A stretch of 64,000 bases of DNA. Source: Phaseolus vulgaris. Lineage: Eukaryota > Streptophyta > Magnoliopsida > Fabales > Fabaceae. The notes under the pieces were generated by a model, which saw only the letters and a list, made by a program, of their open reading frames with translations, did not search any database and was not told the DNA's origin. This document shows, piece by piece, positions 49,849 to 62,045 of the stretch. Each line of letters begins with the position of its first letter. Position 1 is the first letter of the stretch. The stretch is taken from positions 27,699,862 through 27,763,861 of the forward strand of contig NC_023751.2 of the NCBI RefSeq assembly GCF_000499845.2, written 5' to 3'. The position numbers were made by a program, and so were the translations under genes.

Positions 49849-52800
49849 CTACACATGGTATCCATAATTTGAGTCCCCAGTGGGATCATATATCTTAATA
49901 AGCATATCAAGAACCTCCTTCATGTTAGGCCTAGCCTGTGGTGCATCATGTGTGCATTTCACTCCAACTTGGAGCAAGTCACCCATCTCCTTAGCACCCT
50001 CAACTACCCCACTTCCCTTCAACAAAACTGGTACAGATTGAGCTAACCCTTGTCTTCCAGAACCCATCATAACACGCCTAGTCCATTCCACCAAACACTC
50101 TTCCCCTCCATCCACTGCTCTTCTCCCAGTTGCTAGCTCCATAACCAACACCCCAAAACTGTACACATCCCCTTTTGTGGTGGCTTTCCATGTTTGTCCA
50201 TATTCTGGTGCAACATAGCCCACTGTGCCAGCCACTATAGTGCTCACATGACTGTCTCCAACATCAACAATTCTAGCAAGTCCAAAGTCTGTGACCTTGG
50301 CATTCCCATTCTTGTCTAGCAACACGTTACTAGCCTTCACATCTCTATGCACAATAGAAGGGTAGCACTCATGGTGTAAATAGACAAGTGCCCTGGCCAC
50401 ATCAATTGCCACTTCTAGGCGCCTTCTCCATCTCAATCTTTTTGTATCAGTCACAAGTTCCTCCAAGCTTCCACCTCCTATGTACTCATAAACGAGTATC
50501 TTCTGTGAACCATAGAGGCACCAACCATACAGTGTGACAAGGTTTGGATGAGGCCAGCTAAATCCATGACCACTTAGAACCTTCATTTCAGCTCTGAATT
50601 CTTTTTCACCCTCAGTTCCTTCCCTTTGGAGCTTCTTCACCGCCACCTCTCTCCCATCTGGAAATGACCCTCTATATACTGTTCCATAGCCACCCCTTCC
50701 TATGACTCTCTCCTCTGTGAAGTTGGAGGTTGCTTTCAAGATATCTGCATGTGTGAAAACTGTCTTGTTCAGGTGGAATATCTTAACTGTGTCAGAATAC
50801 CATGGTGAGGATCCGGAGCTGCCTGAATCATGTGTTTGCTTCTTTATATTCTTCATGAGGTATCCTGGTCCCACAGATGGACTTTTCACCAAGAAACATA
50901 TCACAAGGAAAAGAAGTCCAAAGACCACGATAGCCAGTCCTAGAGCCAAAACCAAAGACCATTTTGTGGGATTTTTCAAGACTCTGTGTAAAGTGTTATT
51001 TCTATCATCAGAGATGTTAAAGAACTTTGGGAGGCTCAAGAGGGGGTCACCCAAATATGAATCCTTGTCAAAAGTGAGTAAGTGTCCAGATGGTGGGACT
51101 GTACCAGATATGAGGGGATTGTATGAGATGTTGAACCTGCTAAGCTCATCCAAGTGTGCCAGACTTATGGGAAATGTTCCAGAGAAATTGTTCCTAGACA
51201 AATCAAGGTCCTGTAAACACTTCATGTTGCCAATATCACTTGGAATTTCACCAGAAAAATTGTTTCTGGTCATGTTCAAGACTACAAGTGGTAAACCTAC
51301 CATCCCTGGAGGGAATTTCCCCGTGAACTTGTTATCTCCCAAATGAAACATGCTAAAGTTTACCATGGTCTCAATTTCTGAAGGAATCTCACCAGTCAAA
51401 TAGTTCCCACTTAGCTGAAGATACCCTGCTATGTGTGATGATCTAGCAGAGTTCTCAGATGTACACATGGGGAAGATGCCATATCCTTTGAGCAACCTGT
51501 CCCAAAGGGCCCTACAATTCTTCCTTGTCAGGATGTTATACACAAAGCTGAACGGAGGGTAATCAGCAGGTATCCATCTCTTCATTGCTAAGCACTCACT
51601 ATTGCCAGCAACAACTCCCCCGAGATTCTTTTGATTTGATTCAAATGTGGCCCTTGCATTCCTTCCAATTTTTGTTAGATCGGAAGGAATTTTTCCATAT
51701 AGTTTGTTGTTCGCAAGGTTTAGCCATAACATGCTTGAGCAGTTTCCCAACTCTGGTGGGATTTCTCCGGTTAATGAATTATCTGAAAGTGTAAGCCATA
51801 AGAGAGAAGTCAAGTTTCCAAGGCTTGGTGGGATCGGTCCACTGAAACTGTTGAAGGCAAGATCAAGTGCCATAAGGCGAGTCAACTTTCCTAATTCAGA
51901 AGGAATAGGTCCAGAGAACTGGTTGTAGGTTAAGGTTAAGAAAGCGAGTGCAGACATTTGTGAGATTTCAACAGGTAATGGACCAGAAAAATTATTAAAG
52001 CTTAAGTCCAAGCGGCTTAGGTTTGTCAATGTAAATATGCTTGATGAGTTTAACCCTCCAGTGTAAGAATTTGAGTGCAGCACAAGAAACTTCAGTTGCT
52101 TGAATTTCCCAAAAATCTCCTGCACCTCCCCACCAAATTTGTTTCTGCTCAAATCCAAGATGAACAAATTGGTTAAGGTCAAAAGGGTCTCTGGGATATC
52201 CCTTGAGAAAGTATTGTTCTCCAAGAACAATCCCTCAAGACCAGAAATGGAACCAATTTCACGGGGAATATCTCCAGTGAAATTGTTACTAGAAAGGTTG
52301 AGAACCACTAAATTCTTGCAGTTAGATAACTCCTTGGGGGCCTTACCAACAAATCCATTCACTGAAAGGTCCAGATTTTCAATGCTACAGTTTACTGGAA
52401 AAGCCTGGGGAGGAACAACCCCAGTTAGAAAATTCTCTGAGATAGAAAACTCTCTCAGCCTGGAAAATCCAGTCCACAAGGTCCCATTTAGATGGTTGGT
52501 GCTCAAATCCAAGTACTGCAGCTTCAAGCATTGATCAAAGAAGCCATGAATCTCACCCCTCAAGTGATTATCTGAAACATTTAAAGTCACCAAACTCTCA
52601 CAAATGGCAGGGAAACTCAGCCCAAGTTCCCCATGGAACCTATTAACAGACAAGTCCACTGTTTGCAACTGAGTCAATCCCTTTAGATTTAACTCCCCCT
52701 CGAGAGTATTATGGGAGAGATTGAGATACACAAGCTTGTGGCTCATCCTCAAGTCCTCAGGAATCCCCCCAGATAGAGAGTTCCAAGAGATATCAAGGTG

Positions 52801-53428
52801 TCTGAGCTCAGTGAGATTAGAGAAGCCATCGAATATGTTACCATATATGTCACTGTAAGAGATGTCTACTTTCACAACCCTCCTTGTTGTCCCGTTCACG
52901 AGACTGCAATCGATTCCATACCAATCACAAGGATTTGAACTGTTACTGTTCCAGCTTATGTATCCTCCTCTATTTGCAAGAGTTTGGGCTTGCAAATAAG
53001 ATTTCAGCTTCAGCAGAACCTTTGCGTCAGTGTCCAAGGAATCCCCAACAACTAATTTACCTGTCAATCACCACAGCCTCGGTAAACGTGAAAGACAACT
53101 AACAAAACAGAATCAATGATCAACCTAGGAAAATCTTAATAAACAAAAATAAATAGAGAATCAACAACACCCCACTACAAAGCCTGGTGCTTAATACTTA
53201 ATAATAAACACTGCTCCGTATTAAGGTGTCCTATCCAAAACAATCACGAGGTTCACTCATTATCAGTAAAGCAACCACTATTATTAACCCAAAAAGGAGT
53301 TTGAGGCAAAAACTTACCTTTTCTGGAAAAAAGATAAGCAACAGAGTTCTAGGTTAGTTAGTACCTGAGAAGAGGATCAAGAAACAGACAAACAGGAAGC
53401 CCCATGAATCGGTTTCCTGCTCTGACAT
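49849..53428 (-). CDS. NILR1: LRR receptor-like kinase, NILR1 (At1g74360) type
   Basis: Two exons on the minus strand, 53365-53428 and 49849-53060, join in phase 1 across a 304-bp intron; 3276 bp, 1091 aa. Residues 1-21 (MSEQETDSWGFLFVCFLILF) are a signal peptide. The ectodomain has an LRRNT-like NPCDWYGIDC, more than twenty leucine-rich repeats, and an island domain (SECLAMKRWIPADYPPFSFV to MCTSENSARSS) before the last repeats, as in the BRI1/PSKR-type subfamily X. The membrane helix is at about 722-746. The kinase has the GRGGYG loop (809), catalytic Lys in VAVKK (830), HRDVKASN (Asp 928) and DFG (946), so it is an active-looking RD kinase. Arabidopsis NILR1 is required for basal immunity to nematodes; ligand sensing here is inferred. 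The ATG at 53428 is chosen because the hydrophobic segment follows at once, but an in-frame ATG 21 codons upstream (53491) has no stop between. Confidence 0.95.
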
Positions 53429-54639
53429 TAATGATGTTCCTCCTTCTTTTCTTGTGCTCTGTGTTCTTTTTCTTGTTTTAGCAAAACTCATGTACTTGAT
53501 AGTTGTGTCAGGGAATAGAAGAAGAGGAAATCTTTGAGGAACTCAAAACTGGGGTGAGGACGTCGAAGCCATTGGGGTATGTTGTGTTGTTGGAACTTGG
53601 AATGGTCTACCTATGCCAGGTGGTGGTGGTGGACAAAAAAACAATTGAACTCTGAACAACACAGTGACTTGTGTCTTTATTTTCCATTTTCACGTCTTGT
53701 AATATCACGCTGAGGGATTTATTTTATTCAATTCAATATACGAGTGAAGAATGAACCAACGATCGTCGTTGTAATTAATATAAAAAAAAAGTGGGGTTGA
53801 TGTGCTTTGTCCCCGAATGTGAATGTGAATGTCAAATCACCTATGTGTTTCTAATCTGGCTATTTCTCACTTATATATCATACATACACATTTTCCTAAC
53901 ATTCCAAATTTAGTATACTCTTTTAATTTATATTTTGTTATAATTTTTTTTTTATGATATATTCAATATAGTTTAACATTAATGTATATATTATCCTAAA
54001 AATATAAGTTTAGCAATTTTTGTGGGTGATGATGTGATGTTTAAATGATTGTAAATTAGTAAAGAGGGTGAAGTTTTTTTATGAATTAGTTTATTTTGTA
54101 GTTTTTGTCTTTGATTTGAAGATATTTTGACATGAAAAATGTTGCATTGATAAATGTGAGTGTATGTTTGAGGGTGAGAAGAAGCAAAGAAGAGAGTTTT
54201 GGAATTTGGTGGGAAAGGGGCGGTGGAGCCGCCATTGCTGACCGGTTCGAGGAAGATTGGCTCGCACGGGTTTGACTAGATTGCCACCACGCAAAGACTC
54301 TTACCTCTTCTCTGCTCAACCTTTCGCAAGTCACTCTTCTGCGACAACTATTTATTCACGCACACACCAAAAATTAGATAAGGATGTAAAAGAATCACTA
54401 CCAAGATAGAGAGTTCAAAACTTACAAGACATGTAACACGTGAATTAATATATAGTAAAAACAAAAAAGTCTTAAATTAAAATAAAAAAATATCAATGTT
54501 TCATATAAGTCACCTTCACCTATTATTTTGGGAAATTAGCAGGGAGAAGAATAAAAAAAAACATAAATCTTAAATTAATATAAAACCACCAATGTTTCAT
54601 AAATCATCTTTAATTATTGTTGTAGGAAAATAGGAGGGA
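53429..54639. promoter_or_regulatory. Upstream region of the NILR1-type gene, with a GC-richer island
   Basis: About 53429-53860 contains the leader and proximal promoter of the receptor kinase. At 54170-54350 there is an island of clearly higher GC (GGGGCGGTGGAGCCGCCATT) with frames open on the minus strand (82 and 67 codons). No family motif is recognisable, so it is not called a gene. Confidence 0.45.
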
Positions 54640-55870
54640 GAGTAATACGTGTACACCCCCAAAATTTATTAACTATTATGTTGTGAATAATAGAGGGTTA
54701 GTATATGCTCGTATACTTAGTTCGTCAACACAAATAAGACATACAAGGTAAGCTATTTCAAAAATTAAAGTAAAGAAATAATTAGATTTGTTATTCATAA
54801 ATAATTCAGTTTCTTTTTCAATTCAACATATACGTACAAAATTCATGTATCAACCACAAAAATTCAATTTCATGCAAATATCAATATACAACAACTATAT
54901 AGATCACACATGAATCTATTCATCTATGATAGTCAACAAGAATAATATTAACTGACGTCTTTCGGAAGACTCGTATTAAGTAGCCCTTATTAAATACTAA
55001 CATTTGATCTAATACTCAAGACTATCATTTTCATACAATACATATTATATAAGAATTTCAAAAATTAATTGAACACTTCAATTAACATTCACTTCACCTT
55101 TATAAAAGCCTACTTAATTACATACTTCAATTCAAAGAAAAAAAAAATAGCTTCAGCGAAAATGGTATGCACTTGAGTGAAAATCTCTATGTTTGAGCAA
55201 AAACTAGGTTGAGACTAAGCTTAGTTGTAGTATTGTTTTCACTTGAACGAAAATCCCTTTGCTTGAGCAAAAATTCCTTTCGCTTAAGAAAAAATGGATC
55301 GGAGAGTATGCTTGGTTGCAATATCAATTTTGCTTGAGCGAAAAAAGCGAAAGCTTAAGAAACCTAACAAACTTAATTTCAATCTTCACTCAAACTTAAC
55401 ACTCTAAACTATTCATCACACAACTCAACAATATTCAATACCCTTTTCAACATCAAAAACAACATTTTAAATACCAAACTATCAAAATCTCATCTCTACA
55501 CTTTCAAACAACATAGAATTAAAAAATTTCCATCAATATCCCAACAAGAGAAATTCAAAACTTGTAACCACGTCACCTTCACATCCAAACCCTCTAGCTT
55601 AGGATTCTATTGAAAAGTTAATACAAGCTTCCATTACCTAAAATACTTATCTTTAAAGCAACTTCCTAAAATAGATCGGTAATGCTACACAAAACCTAGG
55701 GACCTAGAGCAAATTATTCAAACATAAAAGAATTTCAGTATATGATAAAACAAGTTGAGATGATTGATTTTATCAAGTGACCACACCAAGATTGATGAGA
55801 AAATCATAAGAAAAATTAAGAATAAATTTTTAAAGTAAATATAAATTTACTCTATTAGAAATTCTGTTGG
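54640..55870. repeat. Dispersed repeat family A, copy 2
   Basis: Collinear with copies 1 and 3: TTTCGGAAGACTCGT (about 54960), a minisatellite of GCTTGAGCGAAAA-like words with GACTAAGCTTAGTTGTAGTA (55145-55370), ACTATCAAAATCTCAT (55477), CCACGTCACCTTCACATCCA (55569), CTCTAGCTTAGGATTCTATT, and AAATTTACTCTATTAGAAAT (55843). No coding capacity is seen. Confidence 0.75.
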
Positions 55871-56259
55871 GATAGTGAAAGCTACAATATACAATAAACT
55901 CTTTAAGCATCTATAACTATGTTCATGCTAGATGGTTTGATGAATGCGTAATAGATTTTGTTTAAAACAATAAAATGAAATATTCTAGATATATCTTTTA
56001 AAAATGTGTTCAATCTAAGAGATGTTATATTCAAGAATGAAAATGTATCAATCTATGTGTTTTGTGGCATGATTCTGTTTAACCATATTTTATTTTGTAT
56101 ATCTCTAAAATCTATCTTTTCCTAAACATATTTGTTTAAATTAAATCTCGAAAATTTCTTTGTGATATATCACGAATATTTCAAAATATTTTTTAAACAT
56201 AAATGAATTAAATAATTGAAAAACTTAATTACTATGTTTTTAACATCACATATGTAGGT
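55871..56259. other. AT-rich DNA between repeats
   Basis: Nothing recognisable is seen in this stretch between repeat family A copy 2 and the copia-like LTR remnant. Confidence 0.4.
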
Positions 56260-56960
56260 AGCCTTTAGAAGGAGGGTTGAATGGAGCCTTAAACTCTTTT
56301 TGCAATAGATAAAAAAATAGACTGTCTACTATATCGTGTATTGGATCGTCTAACAGATCGTTTAGTAGAAACATTTTTGTAGAACTGTCTAACTGATCAT
56401 TTATCATTAAGAATCAAAGCATGAGCAACAACAAAAGTAGCGAGAGATCAACACACAAGAACTTATCCTAGTTCACCCAAACTCTAGTCCCCTTATGCAA
56501 TTGCTTAAGAACTTTTACTACCAACACACTTGGTAATAACAAGTATTCTCACATCTTGAGGGTTACAACGAGTATTTATACCTCTCTAAGTTACACATTT
56601 TCAACCTCCACTTGAGATTAAGAACTCTAAAAAAGAACAAAGAATACTCTCAAAGAGAGCACATATGATCTTTTGATCATCAAACCGCCTAGTGGATCAT
56701 AGATCATCTAGCGTCTCAACAAACAGTCTATTGGGTCGGTCTTAGACCTTCCAAGGTCTCAACAAATGCAATGCATGCTATGTGAATTATATTTAACTTT
56801 TATGTTAGTTTTTGTTATTGTCAAAACATAAGAACATAAAGTCCATATATAATATTTTGGTCATCAAACCGTCTAGGGACTTAACAAATCATCTAGGTAG
56901 ATCGTTGATATAGTCTACGGTCTCAACAATTTACCATTTTGATAATAACAAAAATACTTA
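56260..56960 (-). mobile_element. Copia-like LTR remnant
   Basis: The minus strand carries GGCTCCATTCAACCCTCCTT (about 56271-56290), matching the LTR end seen at 48672-48691, and on the plus strand AGTATTCTCACATC and similar words recall the LTR minisatellite. Words such as CATCAAACCGTCTAG and GATCATCTAG recur at 56680-56720 and 56860-56930. No primer site or gag could be placed. Confidence 0.45.
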
Positions 56961-58379
56961 TTCAACCAGGATAATATACCAATAGTAATCAAGTTAAACA
57001 CCAAATATTAAAAATAATTTTTAATCATTTATAGCATAAAATTTAATCAATTCAAATATTGAATTTTATAATTTTATTAATTAGATTTTGTGCACAAAAT
57101 TTCATATAATTTCAAACTATTTAGAAACTTATTTTATTACTTAATTTTAATATGTTAATAAAATATGATCTATCGTTGGATGATGTATTTATGAAAATTA
57201 AGTAATGTGAAAATTGATATTCATAATCATTAAGATAATATAATAAAATTTAACAGGATTTATTAAATATAGTTTAGTAAAATCAAACTTTATGAAAAAA
57301 AGAGCATCTTAATTTTTAGCCAAAAAATTAGTATCATGATAAAAGAATAATTAAAATAGTTTAAATCAGTCTTAAAACTGTATAAGCTTATAATAGATTT
57401 AATAATTTTTTATTTATTTTATTATAATAATTTTTTAATTTTATTGTATTATTTTAAATGTTATCAATTTAGCTTTAATTTTTAAAAAATTAATCAATGT
57501 AATTTTTTTGTTGTCAAATTTATGGCAATAATATTAATATACTACAGCTTGATATTACTTGTTGCGCTTCTACACGTATCATGAGTCGATTTATTAACAA
57601 ATCCATTTTAATTTATAAAGTATCATTAATTATTTATACTAAGTCAATTTTAACTTAGGAGATGTATCAATTTGAAAAAAATTAATTAAATTATTTATTT
57701 TTAAAAGGAGTGAATCAAATAATATTTAAAGTAATGAAATCAAATCTAAAAAAAAACATTATAACAATGAATTTTTATTTATATATTAAACCTTTATAAT
57801 ATTAATTATTATCAAATTATTTTAGTAATTATTAAAATATATATCTATTTTGTTCATTTATTTAAGTATGAAGTCAAAAATAACATCTATGATGAGTTGA
57901 AAGTAATTTACAAGTTTGAAAATTGACATTGTTTTCCATTGGAACATAACATGGGTAGAGAATCTTTTAATCTTCTCCAATAAGATGTGGTCCAAGACCA
58001 ATAAGCAGTTGCTTTTTATAAGTGAATTTGTCACCCTCCTTGTCTCTTTTCAAATAGGTTAATTCAGAAATTTCAAATTTGCCAACAAAACTTTGAACAA
58101 ACACCCATCATAGGTTGGTGGGTCCTTACATTCTTCAATCTCACTTTACCCCATTGTTGATTACAGTTAATAATTGTCTCCAGAAATAGTGTCATAAATT
58201 AGTTTCAATTAGTTAGTCTCTAAGATTTTTAATGTGAGTTTAGAAACTTTTTATGTCCTTTACAAATTTCACAATTCAATCAACTATCTAAACCTATATT
58301 CACTTAATATTTATATATAAAAAATATTCATATATAATTCTACTCATTAAAGAGACAATAAGAAAAGAATAAGAAAAGA
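56961..58379. other. AT-rich intergenic DNA
   Basis: No gene is seen. A less AT-rich patch at about 57930-58160 (GGTTGGTGGGTCC and CT-rich stretches) has no recognisable domain on either strand. Confidence 0.5.
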
Positions 58380-59290
58380 AAATATTTTAATTTTTTAGGC
58401 TAGCTTGAGCTAAAATGACATTCGCTTGAACAAAAATGACATTTGCTTGAGCGAGAATTATCTTGTTTGAGGGAAGATTGGACTTAGACCAGACTTAGTT
58501 GTAGTGAAATTTTTGCCTAAACGAAAATTGCCTCACTTGAGTGATAATAGTCGCACTTAAACGAAAATTCCTTCACTTGAACGAGAATTGACCCAAGACT
58601 AGGCTTAGTTGCAGTATTGTTTTGTTTGAGTGAAAATAGTTTTGCTTAGTATGAAAACTCTTTTTGCTTGAGCGAAAATAGACCGAGAATAAGCTAATTA
58701 CAATGTTATTTTCTCTTGGGCGGAAATCCTTATGCTCGAGCGAAAATATCGAAACTTAAGTAACTTAACACACCTAATTCCAAACCTTCATCCAAAATTC
58801 AACACTCCAAATCATTCATAATACAATTCACAACATTAAAAAATCTATTTAACATAGAAAAAAATAACATTTAGATACTAAACTATCAAAATCTAATATT
58901 TCTACAAGTTCAGACAACATATAATCAAACAACGTCTCTGCAAAGAAATTGAAACTTCGGACCATGTCCCATCTACATCGAGATCTTCTAGTCTAGGGTA
59001 TTATTGAGAGTTAAAGTTAGTTTTTTTTTTACCTTAATTGCTTGTTTTTCAAAACAACCTCTACAACTTTATCCTTTCATTCTGGATAAACTTTAAGTTA
59101 CAAGGACCTAATGCAAGTTATTCAAATATAGAATAAATTCAATATATAGTAGAATGAGTTGAGATTATCAATTTTCTCAAATGATTCCACCAAAATTTGT
59201 GACTAAATCTTAGAAAAATCAGATAATAAAATATATTTAGAAAAAATATAAATTTACTCTATTTGGACAAGGATGCTCCTTGGTTTCTCA
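58380..59290. repeat. Dispersed repeat family A, copy 3 (left part missing)
   Basis: It begins at or near the minisatellite (GGCTAGCTTGAGCTAAAATG and many GCTTGAGCGAAAA/ACTTGAACGAGAA words, 58397-58760), continues with CTATCAAAATCTAATATTTC (58884), GGACCATGTCCCATCTACAT (58958), GATCTTCTAGTCTAGGGTAT (58981) and AAATTTACTCTATTTGGAC (59252). The CGGAAGACTCGT block of copies 1 and 2 is absent. Confidence 0.72.
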
Positions 59291-61875
59291 AATAATGTAA
59301 AGTGCGGTCATATTATAAAATAGATAACATATGAAGTGAAAGATGAAGAGAAAAAAGGAAGAAAAAAAAAAAAGAGAGAAGAACATGGAGTGAGAGATGA
59401 AGAGAAAAAAAAAGAAAATAAAAAAGAGAAGAATTGAGATTTTTATTTGTTCTATATTTTACCAAGTTATAATTAATATTATTATCATTAATTATTTTTT
59501 ATTATATGATCAATGGTTATATTATTTATCGTTATTACATTTATTATCCTTATTCATATTGTTACTATCACTATAACAATATTATCATTATCATTATTAT
59601 TATTTATTAATATAGATATATCATTAAATAAATTTTAACATAATAACTTTTTTAAATTAATTTATTTTGAAATTTAAACTATAAGGCTAAACTAATTTTT
59701 AAAAAAACTTACCCTGTAGTTGCTAAATTTTTTTAACTTACATCTAAAAATAACTCCAAACACCATGTTGGAAACTAAAAGGTATAGTTAAATCTATAAA
59801 TAAATATATTAGAGGATCTCCTTCACAGCCCCCCAAAATTACTTTAAAAAAACAAAATGGTTACTAAGAAATGATATCAATATCTGCAGGATAGTGGTGG
59901 CTAATGATATGACTAATTTATATCATGAACGTGTGACATTGATAGCTAAGTTTTATTATTACTTTTTTAATTTAATTTAGGGTTTGAATCTTCTTACTGT
60001 TACAAAAACAAATATAGTGATTTGTGAAAGGTCGTTTAAATTTATTTTTATGTTTCTTACTTTCTAGAACACGAAGACAGAAAATTAGTATAAGAGAACC
60101 AAGATTACAATTAATATATATTCTTAACGTTATGATGTAGTAGCTTAGATCATTATGCTAATTTTTCTTTATAAAAACATAGGGTAAAACGAAAACCTAG
60201 TCAAACTACATGTTATTATCAATATTTGATTGATTAAGTATTTTGTTTTAAAAGCTAATAGCATGGACGTGCATGTATCTTTCGCCCATAAAACATATTT
60301 CTGATGATGCATGTTATGAAATAAAATATGGTTATGTTACTTGGAAAATTGGGGTAATTATTTTTAAATCAGATATTTTGAAAACTATTGTTAACTTTCC
60401 AATTCCAAATAATATTTGCTGTGTACTAGTCAGAGTCAGCAATAAAATTATAAAATGGTATCAATTATTGATTCTTTTTTCTTCTAAAAAATTACCAAAA
60501 AGCAAACCTTTTGAACTTGTAAAGCCTGGAATTTTCTTTGCAGAAAAAAATCAAAATAATAAAAATAAAAACTTATAAATAAATTATAACCATCTATTTT
60601 TTTATTTTATAAGAAAATTTTCTTTATAGATCTATTTTATTCATGTTTTTTAGAATTTTGAAGTTTGAAATTATTTGGTTTATAAATGATAATATCATTA
60701 ATAAGAAAACAATTGGTGGATCAAAATATAGTTAATCAGACTATTGATCACGATAAGTGTTTTTTTTTTCTATTATGAATCTTTTTTCTTCTTCTTTCTT
60801 CTTGAGTTTCTAATAAAGAGAGATGTTGAAGGTAATATGAATTAATTGGAAATTTTAAAAGGCTCAATTGGAAATTGTGATATTATTGAAGCATATATAT
60901 GAAGTTTTGTTGTTAGGCAAAGATGAGGTAATTATAACATATTCAATAGAATAATGTTTATAGATGTGTGGATGTGGCAATTAAAATGGACTATAATTGA
61001 AGTGTGATTGTACAATATTTTACTTATTTTAAAAAGTAAGAGGATTATGTAGTCATATTGGGTGATTGAATTAGTAAACTGATAATTAAAATAATATTTA
61101 TTATTAATAAAAATTATAAATTAATTTTTAAATTAGTATATAATTTCAAAACAAAACTTATTATGTTTTGTGTTATGATTTAAGATTATACAAATTATAT
61201 TTTCTTATTAATTATAACTAAAAATATTTTTCTTTGGTGAGAAAAGTATGGCCACACATTTTTGTGGTTTGCCCACGTGTACAAAAACTACACCGATTGG
61301 GTTGCGAGGAACACATACTTAGGAATGAGTGACAATTTTAGCACTGATTTAATAAACAAAAGATTTGACTTTGACCTGGAAAATGATATCACATCACAAC
61401 CATACTCACCTTATCATTTAAAATCTCCAACTAAATCATTAGATTTTTAGGTTCATATACTATGGGCCAATTTATATAATAACAAATTTTATTATGTTTA
61501 ACTTTTATTGTGCTTCAAATTTGTTAGATCAATTATAATATTTTTTTGTAGTTTAATAAAAGAATATTTTTTTCAATATTTTTTTATTCTCTCTTGATTT
61601 TGATGGTTAAAATATTTACATTGATTATATATGGTATGGGTTAGTAATATTTGATATTTTAATCTCTAGAAGATAAATATGAGTAATATTTGACATTTTA
61701 AATTGGGTATGGAAACAATATATATATATATATGTATATTTTTGTTTCATCTTAATACCTATCATTATCATACTCGTCGTGGTTTTAAATTGTTAAAACA
61801 TATTTAATTTTGTGGATAATTTTACAAATTTATAATATTTTTTACTTATATTTACTTTCATATTTTTAAATTATT
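59291..61875. other. AT-rich intergenic DNA
   Basis: A purine-only tract of GAAGAGAAAAAA words lies at 59337-59432. Frames at 60273-60578 (101 codons, Lys/Ile/Asn-rich) and 61262-61450 (62 codons) show no known domain, and no splice partners were found. No gene is called. Confidence 0.5.
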
Positions 61876-62045
61876 TGTTGGAGATTGTACATCGATTAGA
61901 TATTAGAGCATTCCATTGTATATAAGTGGGTGTAAATCTCATCTTATAAGTCATTTTTATGAAGTTGAGTTAAGTTTAAAGTCCACTTCTTACTAGGATA
62001 CTAGAGTCATTTAAAGCTTATCTTTGCGAATGTTTGTTGAGTTTA
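61876..62045 (+). mobile_element. Truncated TRIM: left LTR, decayed primer site and start of interior
   Basis: It starts TGTTGGAGATTGTACATCGA and contains ATATAAGTGGGTGTAAATCT, GTCATTTTTATGAAGTTGAG and CCACTTCTTA, then GGATACTAGAGTCAT (a decayed TGGTATCAGAGTCAT) and GCGAATGTTTGTTGAGTTTA, which matches the interior of the complete TRIM at 38842-38860. The right LTR is missing. The LTR is about 25 bp longer than those at 38.7 kb. Confidence 0.8.

Noticed and set aside
50702..52534. Long plus-strand frames (214, 144, 93 and 69 codons) across the receptor kinase gene
   Set aside because: They are antisense shadows of the LRR coding sequence and lack any independent motif.
60273..60578. 101-codon plus-strand frame
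   Set aside because: Lys/Ile/Asn-rich, no splice partners, no recognised family; not enough to call a gene.
61262..61450. 62-codon plus-strand frame with a nearby CACGTG word
   Set aside because: No known domain and no extension by splicing; chance is likely.
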